Below, in pieces: positions 14,757 to 23,073 of a stretch of DNA of 31,008 nucleotides. Where the stretch lies: positions 1-31,008 of the forward strand of contig DAOSEC010000020.1 in the NCBI GenBank assembly GCA_035362935.1, given 5' to 3'. Positions within the stretch are counted from its first letter, which is position 1, and each line of letters opens with the position of its first letter. The notes beneath the pieces are model-generated. The model was not told the DNA's origin and did not search any database. It saw nothing but the letters and a program-made list of their open reading frames with translations. The position numbers were made by a program, and so were the translations under genes. Origin of the DNA: DAOSEC01 sp035362935. GTDB lineage: Bacteria; Bacillota_I; Bacilli_A; ML615J-28; CAG-313.

Positions 14757-16584
14757 AAGCGTGCGAAAGTTTTTCTTCCATTTCACGCATAAATTGATTT
14801 TTATACAAATCAAAATAAGCACCACGTTTGCTTAATAATTCATGGTGTGTTCCTGCTTCAATTACGTCACCTTGTTTTAGCACCAATATCTTATCAGCAT
14901 TGATAATTGTCGACAAGCGATGTGCAATCACAACGCTGGTTCGATCTTTTAATATCACTTCGATTGCTTTTTGAATGATTTGTTCGCTTTCGGTATCAAT
15001 GGATGAAGTAGCCTCATCCAAAATTAATATTTTTGGATCGGCTAATACTGCACGCGCAAAGGAAACCAATTGCTTTTGACCAACGGATAACTTGTTACCA
15101 CCTTCACCAACTTCAGTGTTATACCCGTTGTCTAATCCAGTAATAAAGCTATGAGCATTTACTACTTTGCTTGCTTCAATCACTTCATCATCGGTTGCAT
15201 CTAGTCTACCATAACGAATGTTTTCCATAATCGTACCACTAAATAAGTGTGGACTTTGTAAAACATATCCTAATTTCGAATGTAACCAACTGATAGAACG
15301 TTCTTTATAATCTTTGTTGTCAATGTAAATTTTCCCATCTGTAGGTTCATAGAAACGACAAATCAAGTTAACAATGGTTGATTTTCCAGATCCCGTTTCA
15401 CCAACAATTGCCACATTTTGCCCTGCTTCAATCGTTAAGTTAAAGTTGTTGAGTACCGTCTGACCTTTATCATACTTGAATGTAACATTGTCAAATTGTA
15501 CTTTCCCAACGATCTCTTCCCAGTTTTCTTTCTTCGGCTCAAAAATTGTTCCATATTTTTCTTTGACTTCAGGTGTGTCGTAGATGTCAGGATCTGTCTC
15601 GATCAAAGCAACGATACGCTCTGCTGATGCTTGTGCTTGTTGGAACTCAGCAAGCAATCTCGCAATTTGCATAATTGGTTCAAAGAATTTTAACGTGAAA
15701 TCAATAAATAAGTATAGTGTACCTACCAATATGACATCTTCAAGAACCATAATACCACCTTGATATAGCGTCGTTGCTACACCAATATACCCAAGTAATA
15801 GGATAAGTGGCCAAAATAGGGACGAGTAAATGGCAGCCTTAATCGAATTTCTTCTCATTTTTGATGTTAATTCATGAAACTCATCACGATTGTGTTGTTC
15901 TAACACCAAACTCTTTGTTGTTTTCGCTCCCATAAAACCTTCGTTATATGATGCTGTAATTTGTGAATTTACCTTACGCACATCACGATATGATTTTAAT
16001 AATTTTTTACGAATGTAAATTGCAATTACGGATAACACTGGCACAAGCACCGTAATAATAAGTGCCAATCTCCAGTTAATCACGTAGATGATAATAAGAA
16101 TTGTAGTCATAATCAGACCACTCCAAATAAAGTCGACAAGACCCCATGCAATGATGCTTGCCAAACGTCTTGAATCTGATGTCATTCTCGCCATAATCCA
16201 ACCCATAGGAGTTTTATCATAGTAAGAAAACGGTAACTCTTGAAGTTTTGCAAATGCTTGTCTTCTTAGTTCGTAGCTTGTTTTTACTTCTACTTTTCCA
16301 GCAAATAGAATGAATGACCAAATACTTAGTCCGAGAAATACTGCAAGTAATACTGCAGCTATAATGTATGGTTGTGCATACGTGTAATCTTGGTTAACGA
16401 AAAAATTGTCAACTGCGAATCGGTTCATAATCGGAAACAAGATATCACAAGCTGTTAATACAACAACCGATATCACCATCATAATAAGAGGTTTCCAACT
16501 TTTTAATACTACCTTAATAATTTTACTCCAAGTCTTAAAGTTTATCTTATCCTCGGAATAATCTTTTTCTTCCCATTGATCCAT
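14755..16584 (-). CDS. ABC exporter half-transporter, subunit with catalytic Glu and degenerate signature
   Basis: This 609-residue membrane-ATPase fusion has six predicted helices (roughly 30-310) and a C-terminal nucleotide-binding domain. Walker A is GETGSGKST (395-403) and Walker B ends in LDE with catalytic Glu524; the H-loop is His555. The signature is LSVGQ (499-503) instead of LSGGQ. The upstream partner has the opposite pattern, so together they form a heterodimer with one working and one degenerate ATP site, as in BmrCD, LmrCD and TM287/288. The substrate could be a drug, lipid or peptide. Its ATG shares a base with the partner's TAA (TAATG), so translation is coupled. Confidence 0.92.
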   Translation of the reverse strand: MDQWEEKDYSEDKINFKTWSKIIKVVLKSWKPLIMMVISVVVLTACDILFPIMNRFAVDNFFVNQDYTYAQPYIIAAVLLAVFLGLSIWSFILFAGKVEVKTSYELRRQAFAKLQELPFSYYDKTPMGWIMARMTSDSRRLASIIAWGLVDFIWSGLIMTTILIIIYVINWRLALIITVLVPVLSVIAIYIRKKLLKSYRDVRKVNSQITASYNEGFMGAKTTKSLVLEQHNRDEFHELTSKMRRNSIKAAIYSSLFWPLILLLGYIGVATTLYQGGIMVLEDVILVGTLYLFIDFTLKFFEPIMQIARLLAEFQQAQASAERIVALIETDPDIYDTPEVKEKYGTIFEPKKENWEEIVGKVQFDNVTFKYDKGQTVLNNFNLTIEAGQNVAIVGETGSGKSTIVNLICRFYEPTDGKIYIDNKDYKERSISWLHSKLGYVLQSPHLFSGTIMENIRYGRLDATDDEVIEASKVVNAHSFITGLDNGYNTEVGEGGNKLSVGQKQLVSFARAVLADPKILILDEATSSIDTESEQIIQKAIEVILKDRTSVVIAHRLSTIINADKILVLKQGDVIEAGTHHELLSKRGAYFDLYKNQFMREMEEKLSHA

Positions 16585-18407
16585 TATGCCTCACCTCCTT
16601 GGTCTAGAATTTTTAAGAACTCAGACTCAAGTTGGCCTTGAATTTTCCATAATTTTGCATATAATCCATCTTTTTTTGCAAGTGTCTTATGTGTTCCAAT
16701 ATCCGTCACAATACCATTTTCAAGCACAATGATTTTATCTGCTTCTTTGGCTGTTGTAATACGATGTGTAATGATAATTGTCGTAATTCCACTTGTTTTG
16801 TCTTTGAGTGAACGACGAATCGCCAAGTCTGTTTCCGAGTCAACCGCACTAAGCGAATCATCAAAAATAATAACTGGTTTTTCATCGACTAAGATACGAG
16901 CAATTGCCATTCTTTGCTTTTGACCACCAGATAATGTTGTTCCTTTTTCACCTACTAAGGTGTCATATCCCTTGTCAAATTGCATGATGTCTTTTTCCAT
17001 TGCTGCTACTTTTGCGGCTTGATAAACTTTATCTTTTTCAATCCCTTTGTTCGCTATCGCAATGTTATCATAAACTGTTTTTGAGAATAAGAATGGATCT
17101 TGCAATACCATACCTATCTTCTTACGTAGATGTCTTTTTGAAATTTCTTTTAGCTCTACACCATCAATTGTAATACTTCCTTTTGTATATTCAAGAAGTC
17201 TTGTTAAGATGTTTGCAATTGTGGATTTACCACTACCAGTTCTACCAATAAATGCCACGGTTTCTCCGGCTTTGATACTGAATGTTACCCCATTTAGTAA
17301 ATGAGAATCCGTATCATCAAACTTGAAATGAACATCCTTAAATTCAATATCACCCTTAATGTCAGGTGTAAGTGTTCCATCATTGTTAAACTCTGATGGC
17401 TGTTTTAATATTTCATCAATACGTTCTACTGCTACTAATGTTTTACCAAACTCACCAATAATACGGCCTAATCCACGAATTGGCCATATGAATGAACCTA
17501 GTAACATCATAATTGCGATGATGTCAGAAGAACTGACAGTCACACTTTGTGATAGATAAATAGCAATAGACATTGTAATTACATATTGTAATACCGTAAT
17601 GGCATCACTTGCCCCCCAGTATAACGCGATGGCTGAATTAAATTTGAGATTTCGATTCGCGAAATCTTCATTTTGTTTTGTGAATTTGTCTAGTTCATAC
17701 TTTTCATTCGCAAAGGCTTTTACCACCCTTACCCCCGCAAGATTTTCTTGAATGACAGTCGTCATTTTTGCCTCTGACTCTTCGATCTTAGGGAATGTTT
17801 TACGAACATAACGATAATACACCAATGACGCAGTAAACGTCAGTGGAACAATAATCATGGAGTAAAAGGTCAATGTGACATTGATGCTAAACATTTGATA
17901 TAATGATGCACCTACCATTGCAATGATATGCAATATTTCTGGTAATTGTGCACTCACAAATCCTCTTGTTGTGTCGATATCTGATGTACATCTTTGAATT
18001 AAGTCACCAGTATCAACGTTATTGTGATAAGAATAAGATAGATCTTGTATGTGATCATACAACGTAACTCTCATATCACGACTTATATTTTCCGATAATA
18101 CTCCTTTAGAGTATCCATTATAAAACATTAACATTGCTCGAATTAATTGATAAATTACTAACGTAATACCAAGATACAGAATGGTTTGTACAACAGTTTC
18201 TCCTCGTTCGAAGATATTTACCAAAAATCTTGGTAAGTTTGTTGTAATCTCTCCAGTCACCGTTGGATCAATTAAGTCAATTACATATTTTGTGAATAAA
18301 GGAACATACGAATATGTAATAGGAAAAAAGATTGTCAACAAAAGGATTACAGTTACTCTTAACCAATATTTGTTGGTCCAATTAAACAAAAGCTTTACGC
18401 TTTTCAT
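16584..18407 (-). CDS. ABC exporter half-transporter, subunit with degenerate Walker B
   Basis: This 607-residue protein has six transmembrane helices in its first half, then a nucleotide-binding domain. Walker A is GRTGSGKST (388-396), the signature is a canonical LSGGQ (492-496) and the H-loop is His548. Walker B reads FDD, with Asp517 where the catalytic Glu should be. Its Walker A/B would pair with the LSVGQ of the partner to form the non-hydrolysing site. It follows the thioredoxin-like membrane protein gene by 23 bp, with AGGAGG before the ATG, so all three genes form one operon. Confidence 0.92.
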   Translation of the reverse strand: MKSVKLLFNWTNKYWLRVTVILLLTIFFPITYSYVPLFTKYVIDLIDPTVTGEITTNLPRFLVNIFERGETVVQTILYLGITLVIYQLIRAMLMFYNGYSKGVLSENISRDMRVTLYDHIQDLSYSYHNNVDTGDLIQRCTSDIDTTRGFVSAQLPEILHIIAMVGASLYQMFSINVTLTFYSMIIVPLTFTASLVYYRYVRKTFPKIEESEAKMTTVIQENLAGVRVVKAFANEKYELDKFTKQNEDFANRNLKFNSAIALYWGASDAITVLQYVITMSIAIYLSQSVTVSSSDIIAIMMLLGSFIWPIRGLGRIIGEFGKTLVAVERIDEILKQPSEFNNDGTLTPDIKGDIEFKDVHFKFDDTDSHLLNGVTFSIKAGETVAFIGRTGSGKSTIANILTRLLEYTKGSITIDGVELKEISKRHLRKKIGMVLQDPFLFSKTVYDNIAIANKGIEKDKVYQAAKVAAMEKDIMQFDKGYDTLVGEKGTTLSGGQKQRMAIARILVDEKPVIIFDDSLSAVDSETDLAIRRSLKDKTSGITTIIITHRITTAKEADKIIVLENGIVTDIGTHKTLAKKDGLYAKLWKIQGQLESEFLKILDQGGEA

Positions 18408-18430
18408 GGTAATCCTCCTAATTTTTAAAT

Positions 18431-18952
18431 TTATTCTAATGAGTTTCTAATAAACCAATTAAACCCTTCCGCAACACTAGAATACCCTGTTGCATAAGTA
18501 TGACTTTTTTCAACAGCGACCCCATTTCTTACATATACTACAGTTGGAACATTTTCAATAGCAATGTTAAACTGTGTACGTAGTGTAGAAAACTGAGTTT
18601 CACTCACCTTTCTCATATCAAGGTAATATACTTTACTCACCCCTAATATGATTGATTGTTGATTCATGTGCAGTGCAACATCATCTGACTTATTGTAATC
18701 CTTTGCTCCTAAGAATACAAAGAACGGATCACTTGATGTTAACAGTCCATATAGTTCGTCATACGTAATTGATTCAAATACAATTGTTTCTTCTTGTTTC
18801 AAACTTGGAAAATGATCTTTAAGAATATTATCTTCAGATTTTTCTCCAAAAAGCAAAAAAGCTAAAACGACAATTCCAATAATCGCTAAAGCTCCTCCGA
18901 TTGAAATTATCCATTGATTCAAGTTGTTCTGTTTTTTTACTACTTTTTTCAT
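18431..18952 (-). CDS. Membrane-anchored thioredoxin-like protein without cysteines
   Basis: This 173-residue protein has a Lys-rich N terminus, one transmembrane helix (about 14-36) and an extracytoplasmic domain. The strand PFFVFLGAKD, a long helix and the IENVPTVVYVRNGV segment with a likely cis-proline resemble a thioredoxin fold. Where a CxxC would lie, the sequence is GAKDYNKS, and the whole protein has no cysteine. It therefore cannot be a disulfide oxidoreductase; a structural or binding role is more likely. It is the first gene of an operon with the two exporter subunits, with AGGAGG before the ATG and a ~95-nt leader. The fold call is moderate and the function unknown. Confidence 0.7.
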   Translation of the reverse strand: MKKVVKKQNNLNQWIISIGGALAIIGIVVLAFLLFGEKSEDNILKDHFPSLKQEETIVFESITYDELYGLLTSSDPFFVFLGAKDYNKSDDVALHMNQQSIILGVSKVYYLDMRKVSETQFSTLRTQFNIAIENVPTVVYVRNGVAVEKSHTYATGYSSVAEGFNWFIRNSLE

Positions 18953-19047
18953 TTTTTTACCTCCTCTTCTATAAATTATGTCGATAGTCTAGCCTAGTTG
19001 TCGTGTTCTTTAAGAACAGGTAGTGAGATTCTAAAGCGAGCTTACCA
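18953..19047 (-). promoter_or_regulatory. Structured 5' leader of the exporter operon
   Basis: About 95 nt lie between the expected transcript start and the ATG, longer than other leaders here. It contains the palindrome TGTTCTTTAAGAACA (19004-19018), able to form a 6-bp hairpin, and paired-looking GGTA/TACC ends around 19020-19045. I match it to no known riboswitch class. It could equally be a regulator binding site. Confidence 0.35.
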
Positions 19048-19053
19048 AAAGAT

Positions 19054-19082
19054 ATTATAGCGTAACAATGTTTTATTGTCAA
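19054..19082 (-). promoter_or_regulatory. SigmaA promoter of the thioredoxin-like/ABC exporter operon
   Basis: On the minus strand a perfect TTGACA (19077-19082) and a perfect TATAAT (19054-19059) are separated by 17 bp. Confidence 0.93.
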
Positions 19083-19117
19083 TCTTTTTCGTAGAAATAT
19101 TTTCATCCGTTTTCATA

Positions 19118-19148
19118 ACAAAAAAAGATCTAGTGGAGACTAGATCTT
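19118..19148 (-). terminator. Terminator after malQ
   Basis: A 10-bp perfect stem (AAGATCTAGT / ACTAGATCTT, 4-base loop) lies just after the malQ stop and is followed on the minus strand by a T-run. Confidence 0.9.
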
Positions 19149-19160
19149 GATGTTATATGT

Positions 19161-20633
19161 TTAGCGATTATAAAAACGAGTTAGACTTTTCAGTCTAGCC
19201 GCAATCTGATCACTCAAATCGGACTCCTTCATTCGCCATATCCAGTTAATACCAACTGTTGATGGAGTATTCATACGAGCACTGTTGTCAAGTTCAAGGA
19301 TATCTTGCATTTGGCACATTGCGAGATTTGCTACACTTGCCCAAGCAGATTCAATCATTCTCCATACTTGATCCTTTTCATTTGTAATGTGCAAATATCG
19401 ATTTACATACATTTTTTGTTCCGAATGCAATCCATTAAACCATCCTAATACGGTATCACTATCGTGTGTACTAACATATACAACACAGTTATTCGAATAA
19501 TTATGAGGTAAGTATTCGTTTTCTGGTCTACCATCAAACGCAAATTGCATTACTTTCATTCCAGGATATCCCGCTCCTGCCAACATGTTATGGACTTCGG
19601 GTGTGATGAATCCTAAATCCTCTGCGATAATTTGAACATCCCCTAACTCAGTTTTTATCGTATCAAACAAAGCAACATCAGGCCCTTTTTTCCATACACC
19701 ATTGATTGCATTTGGTGACCCAAATTTCACTGCGAAGTAACTTTCAAATCCTCTAAAGTGGTCTATGCGTATGACATCATAGAGTTCTTTTGCAGATCGA
19801 ACTCGTTCTACCCACCAACTATAATTTTGGTGTTTCATGTAATCCCAATCATACAGTGGATTTCCCCATAATTGACCTTCTTTTGCGAAATCATCACCTG
19901 GCACACCAGCTACCTCAATTGGTGTTTTATTTTGATCTAATTGAAAAAACTCACTATTTGCCCATACATCACTAGAATCATAAGCAACGTAAATCGCCAT
20001 ATCACCAATGAGTGAAATTCCATTTTTATTTGCATAGTTTTTCAATGCATGCCATTGTTCATAAAACTTGTATTGTGTAAATGACCAAAAGTCAATTTCT
20101 CCTTCTAGTTTATTGCGATAACTTGTCATTGCCTCTGGCAAACGCAACTTAATATCTTGATTCCAATTAGCCCAGTCAGATCCACCAAACACATACTTTA
20201 ACGACATGAAAAATGCATAGTCGTCTAACCAGTTGTGATTGTCTTTTTTAAATGTATTGAACTTTTCTTGACTAGATGCTTTAAACCGGTGGTATGCCAA
20301 TTTTAGCAAATGGATGCGATTATCATATTGAATTTTATAGTCAACCACGTTTGGTGCACTTTCCCAAATAATCGTTTCATATTCATTTTTAAATAGTAAT
20401 CCCTCTTCTGTTAAGATTCGAAAATCAATAAAATATGGATTACCAGCAAATGCAGAAAATGTTTGATATGGGGAATCACCAAAACTTGTTGGTCCAAGAG
20501 GAAGGACTTGCCAATATTTTTGTCCTGCTTTTCTTAAATAATCTACGAATGTATATGCTTCTTTTCCTAGCGTACCTATCCCATATGGCGATGGTAAACT
20601 ACTGATGTGTAAAATAATTCCGCTACCTCTCAT
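19161..20633 (-). CDS. malQ: 4-alpha-glucanotransferase (amylomaltase)
   Basis: This 490-residue GH77 enzyme transfers maltooligosaccharide chains between acceptors, releasing glucose and building longer chains for further breakdown. It shows the N-terminal SSLPSPYGIGTLG and GPTSFGDSPYQTFSAFAGNPYFID motifs. Nucleophile Asp291 is in VIRIDHFRGFE, acid/base Glu338 in IIAEDL and Asp391 in STHDSDTVLGW. No signal peptide is present, so it acts in the cytoplasm on imported maltodextrins. AGGAGG precedes the ATG. A hairpin terminator separates it from the upstream lipoprotein gene, so it relies on read-through or on a weak promoter in that gap (a TTGAGG/TATATT pair at 16 bp is possible). Confidence 0.96.
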   Translation of the reverse strand: MRGSGIILHISSLPSPYGIGTLGKEAYTFVDYLRKAGQKYWQVLPLGPTSFGDSPYQTFSAFAGNPYFIDFRILTEEGLLFKNEYETIIWESAPNVVDYKIQYDNRIHLLKLAYHRFKASSQEKFNTFKKDNHNWLDDYAFFMSLKYVFGGSDWANWNQDIKLRLPEAMTSYRNKLEGEIDFWSFTQYKFYEQWHALKNYANKNGISLIGDMAIYVAYDSSDVWANSEFFQLDQNKTPIEVAGVPGDDFAKEGQLWGNPLYDWDYMKHQNYSWWVERVRSAKELYDVIRIDHFRGFESYFAVKFGSPNAINGVWKKGPDVALFDTIKTELGDVQIIAEDLGFITPEVHNMLAGAGYPGMKVMQFAFDGRPENEYLPHNYSNNCVVYVSTHDSDTVLGWFNGLHSEQKMYVNRYLHITNEKDQVWRMIESAWASVANLAMCQMQDILELDNSARMNTPSTVGINWIWRMKESDLSDQIAARLKSLTRFYNR

Positions 20634-20668
20634 TTTTGTCCTCCTACATATAAGAATATATTTACTTA

Positions 20669-20721
20669 TAAAAGCACCTCAATCATTGACCACATCTTTC
20701 AATGTTCAACCCTTGAGGTGC
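20669..20721 (-). terminator. Terminator between the lipoprotein gene and malQ
   Basis: A 9-bp stem (GCACCTCAA / TTGAGGTGC; 20674-20682 and 20713-20721) encloses a second hairpin (CATTGA / TCAATG). On the minus strand it is followed by TTTTATAAG. It would stop most transcripts after the lipoprotein gene, with some read-through to malQ. Confidence 0.75.
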
Positions 20722-20751
20722 GTTTGTTAAATTTTAGTTTTATTTAATTAC

Positions 20752-21318
20752 TTATTTTGCAATTAATCCTAAGTATTTTGTTGTTCCAACTTCAGCATAA
20801 ACGATATAGTATGTTCCTGCTGCAGCGATTAAAATAGGGTTGTCATTCCATCCACCAGCTTGATCAACATTTGCTTCCACGAATGGAGTAACATATAATG
20901 TTGATGGTGTTAAGTTGTTTAACTTACCACTTTCTGGAGATTGTGCCCACCAGTTAACCGCATCTGCATCACCTGCATCTGTACGTACAATTTTTAATGC
21001 GAAGTTTCCATCCACTGTTTTTTCTGTACCATTGATTTTGTATGTTACAGTCCAACCAGCTTCTGTTGTAGGAACTACCCATTCAAAAATGTAAAGAGCT
21101 GTAGCCCCTTTTAATTGGTCTTTCACAGATTTTACTCTTGCATCATTCAATGCGATCGGAGTCATTTTGTTTTCGGCTTTACCGATGCCTTCACCCCATC
21201 CTCCCCATTGACCTGTTGCATAATAATCTTTCTCTACGTTTTCTAGTGGTTCACTTGCGCATCCCACTAAACCTGCAGCTGCAAATAATAAAACTAATAA
21301 AAATACAATTTTTTTCAT
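20752..21318 (-). CDS. Tryptophan-rich lipoprotein of unknown function in the starch locus
   Basis: This 188-residue protein has a clear lipoprotein signal peptide: MKK, a hydrophobic core and lipobox LVGC, with Cys20 to be lipidated. The mature part is compact and rich in aromatic residues (YYATGQWGGWGEG, YIFEWVVP, GWTVTY, VNWWAQSP, AGGWNDNP), and the alternating hydrophobic pattern suggests an all-beta domain. I recognise no family. Surface Trp residues in a beta sandwich are typical of starch-binding modules, and the position between an alpha-amylase lipoprotein and malQ supports a glycan-binding role, by inference. It has its own strong promoter overlapped by a cre site and its own terminator, so it can be expressed apart from the transporter. 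Confidence 0.8.
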   Translation of the reverse strand: MKKIVFLLVLLFAAAGLVGCASEPLENVEKDYYATGQWGGWGEGIGKAENKMTPIALNDARVKSVKDQLKGATALYIFEWVVPTTEAGWTVTYKINGTEKTVDGNFALKIVRTDAGDADAVNWWAQSPESGKLNNLTPSTLYVTPFVEANVDQAGGWNDNPILIAAAGTYYIVYAEVGTTKYLGLIAK

Positions 21319-21351
21319 TCTTTTCTCCCTTTCTTCCTTAGAGTTACCTAT

Positions 21352-21380
21352 ATTTTAGCACTTTCTGAAAGCGTTGTCAA
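21352..21380 (-). promoter_or_regulatory. Promoter of the tryptophan-rich lipoprotein gene
   Basis: On the minus strand TTGACA (21375-21380) and TAAAAT (21352-21357) are 17 bp apart. It starts within 40 bp of the amylase stop codon, and I see no terminator between them. Confidence 0.88.
21366..21379. promoter_or_regulatory. cre site (catabolite control) overlapping the -35
   Basis: On the minus strand TGACAACGCTTTCA fits the degenerate cre consensus TGWNANCGNTNWCA at all 14 positions and overlaps the -35 box. Binding of CcpA with HPr-Ser-P here would block transcription. The CcpA gene is not in the window; a related LacI-family regulator could use the same site. Confidence 0.75.
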
Positions 21381-21417
21381 ACACTATAATTGCTGTTTTT
21401 ACAATTTTTACAACTAT

Positions 21418-23013
21418 TTATTTTAAGATAACGCTAGTAAGACCATCAAGAGTTAATGTTTGTCCGTTTAAGGATGCGCTACCCTTTCCAGCATACCCTC
21501 TAACGATGGTAAATGAATGAGTGGTATATAAATTCAGTTGAATTGTAATGGCATCTTCTGAAGTATTATGGAATACTCCTACAGTTGAATTTTGATACGT
21601 AGATAAGAATCCGCCAAAGGAATAATGATTCGTGAAGTGGATTGGGGTGAGTGACCCTCGTCCAATTTCAGGATTGGCATTACGGAGCATAATCACTTTT
21701 TTATAGTGGTTATATAAACTGTTTGGATCATTTAGCTGGTCTTTGACCGTACCATTGGTTTGTCGATCAATGGAGTAATTCGCACCTATTGGATCAGTTA
21801 CGGTGTCTTTGTCTCCCCAAAGCATTTTTAGCCTACGGTTTGCATCTGTGTTTTCCGTACCTCTAACCCCTTTTAGTCCAATCTCTTCTCCATAATATAA
21901 AAACGGTGTTCCATAGCTCCAAATATAAAGATTCGCAGCCATATGCATACGGTAATCTGGGACGGATAAGTATCCTGCTGCACGGTTCATATCATGATTC
22001 GAAATAAATGGTGTTAGGATTGCATTTGGATTCACATTTTTCACTGCGTTTTTATAACTGTTTTTATATGCAACAAACGAGTTAACGCTGTCTTGTAGGT
22101 TTGCAGTCAAAGCAATTGCTCCATTTGACTGTGACATACCAAAATCGAAATTACTAAAACTTTCATAATATGGTAATATCAACGAATCACCTGACCATGT
22201 TTCACCAACCACATACGCATCTGGTCGAATCGCTCTTACTTCATCCATAAACCAGTTCCAAAATGCAACATTTCGCTGTGTCTCATTAAAGTAGATGTAT
22301 TTTGTCGCATCAAGGCGGAATCCTTTTACTCCTAAATCAAACCAAAACTGCAAAATATCGACAATTTCAGCTCGAACTAGTTCGCTATCCATATTAAGCT
22401 CAGGCATAGCACTTGAAAAATTACCTTCATAGAAATATTCTCCATGAAATGGATAGTATGTTCTTCCACTAATCTTTTCGTTTTCCTTTACTAACGTGTA
22501 GTATTCTAAATAAGGATTATCCAAATCTCCATCTCTTAGTGCTGTTTGGGCTTGACGGAACCATGTATGTTGATTTGATGTATGGTTAAGTACCAAATCA
22601 ATAATTATATCAATTCCACGCTCTTCTGCTTTTTCAACTAGTTCTCTAAAATCATCAATCGTCCCATAAACAGAATCGACTGACTTATAGTTTCTTACAT
22701 CGTATTTATGATAACTAGGAGATGACATAATTGGCATTAACCAAAGTCCAGTTACTCCTAAACTTTTCCCTGAATTTGGGTCTCCATCATTTAAATAATC
22801 AAGGCGATTGATGATGCCTCTTAAATCTCCAACTCCATCTTTGTTACTGTCTGAAAATGCTCCAACAAATATTTCATAATACACTTGATAATTGTCGTCC
22901 ATTCTTACCGCCTCCCATCCGTCATTCCTTATTATATATTCTTTATTGTTTGCACATGCGGTGAGCAATACCGACAACAATACTACGTTGATTAATAAAA
23001 TAATTTTTTTCAT
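21418..23013 (-). CDS. Lipoprotein alpha-amylase (GH13)
   Basis: This 531-residue GH13 enzyme has a signal peptide with lipobox LTAC (Cys20), so it is anchored outside the membrane. The barrel starts at YQVYYEIFVGAFSD, with a Ca-binding type DSNKDGVGD segment (55-63). Catalytic residues are nucleophile Asp235 (GFRLDATK), acid/base Glu271 (VVGETW) and Asp341 (FISNHD). A small C-terminal beta domain follows. It should cut alpha-1,4 bonds of starch or maltodextrin at the cell surface; neopullulanase or cyclomaltodextrinase activity is possible. It follows the malG-like gene by 60 bp with a hairpin between, so it belongs to the transporter operon. Confidence 0.92.
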   Translation of the reverse strand: MKKIILLINVVLLSVLLTACANNKEYIIRNDGWEAVRMDDNYQVYYEIFVGAFSDSNKDGVGDLRGIINRLDYLNDGDPNSGKSLGVTGLWLMPIMSSPSYHKYDVRNYKSVDSVYGTIDDFRELVEKAEERGIDIIIDLVLNHTSNQHTWFRQAQTALRDGDLDNPYLEYYTLVKENEKISGRTYYPFHGEYFYEGNFSSAMPELNMDSELVRAEIVDILQFWFDLGVKGFRLDATKYIYFNETQRNVAFWNWFMDEVRAIRPDAYVVGETWSGDSLILPYYESFSNFDFGMSQSNGAIALTANLQDSVNSFVAYKNSYKNAVKNVNPNAILTPFISNHDMNRAAGYLSVPDYRMHMAANLYIWSYGTPFLYYGEEIGLKGVRGTENTDANRRLKMLWGDKDTVTDPIGANYSIDRQTNGTVKDQLNDPNSLYNHYKKVIMLRNANPEIGRGSLTPIHFTNHYSFGGFLSTYQNSTVGVFHNTSEDAITIQLNLYTTHSFTIVRGYAGKGSASLNGQTLTLDGLTSVILK

Positions 23014-23034
23014 GTTTTACTCCTTTATAAGAAA

Positions 23035-23060
23035 ATAGACTCGATTACTACCAAGTCTAT
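23035..23060 (-). terminator. Intra-operon hairpin between malG-like and amylase genes
   Basis: A 9-bp stem with one G-U pair (ATAGACTCG / CAAGTCTAT on plus) has an 8-base loop and is followed on the minus strand by TTTTCTT. It could be a partial terminator or a processing/stability element. Confidence 0.6.
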
Positions 23061-23073
23061 CTTCTTTCGTTTC

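Noticed and set aside
18953..19047. Known riboswitch class in the exporter leader
   Set aside because: I tried preQ1, guanidine (ykkC), T-box and SAM motifs by eye and none fits. It is left as an unassigned structured leader.
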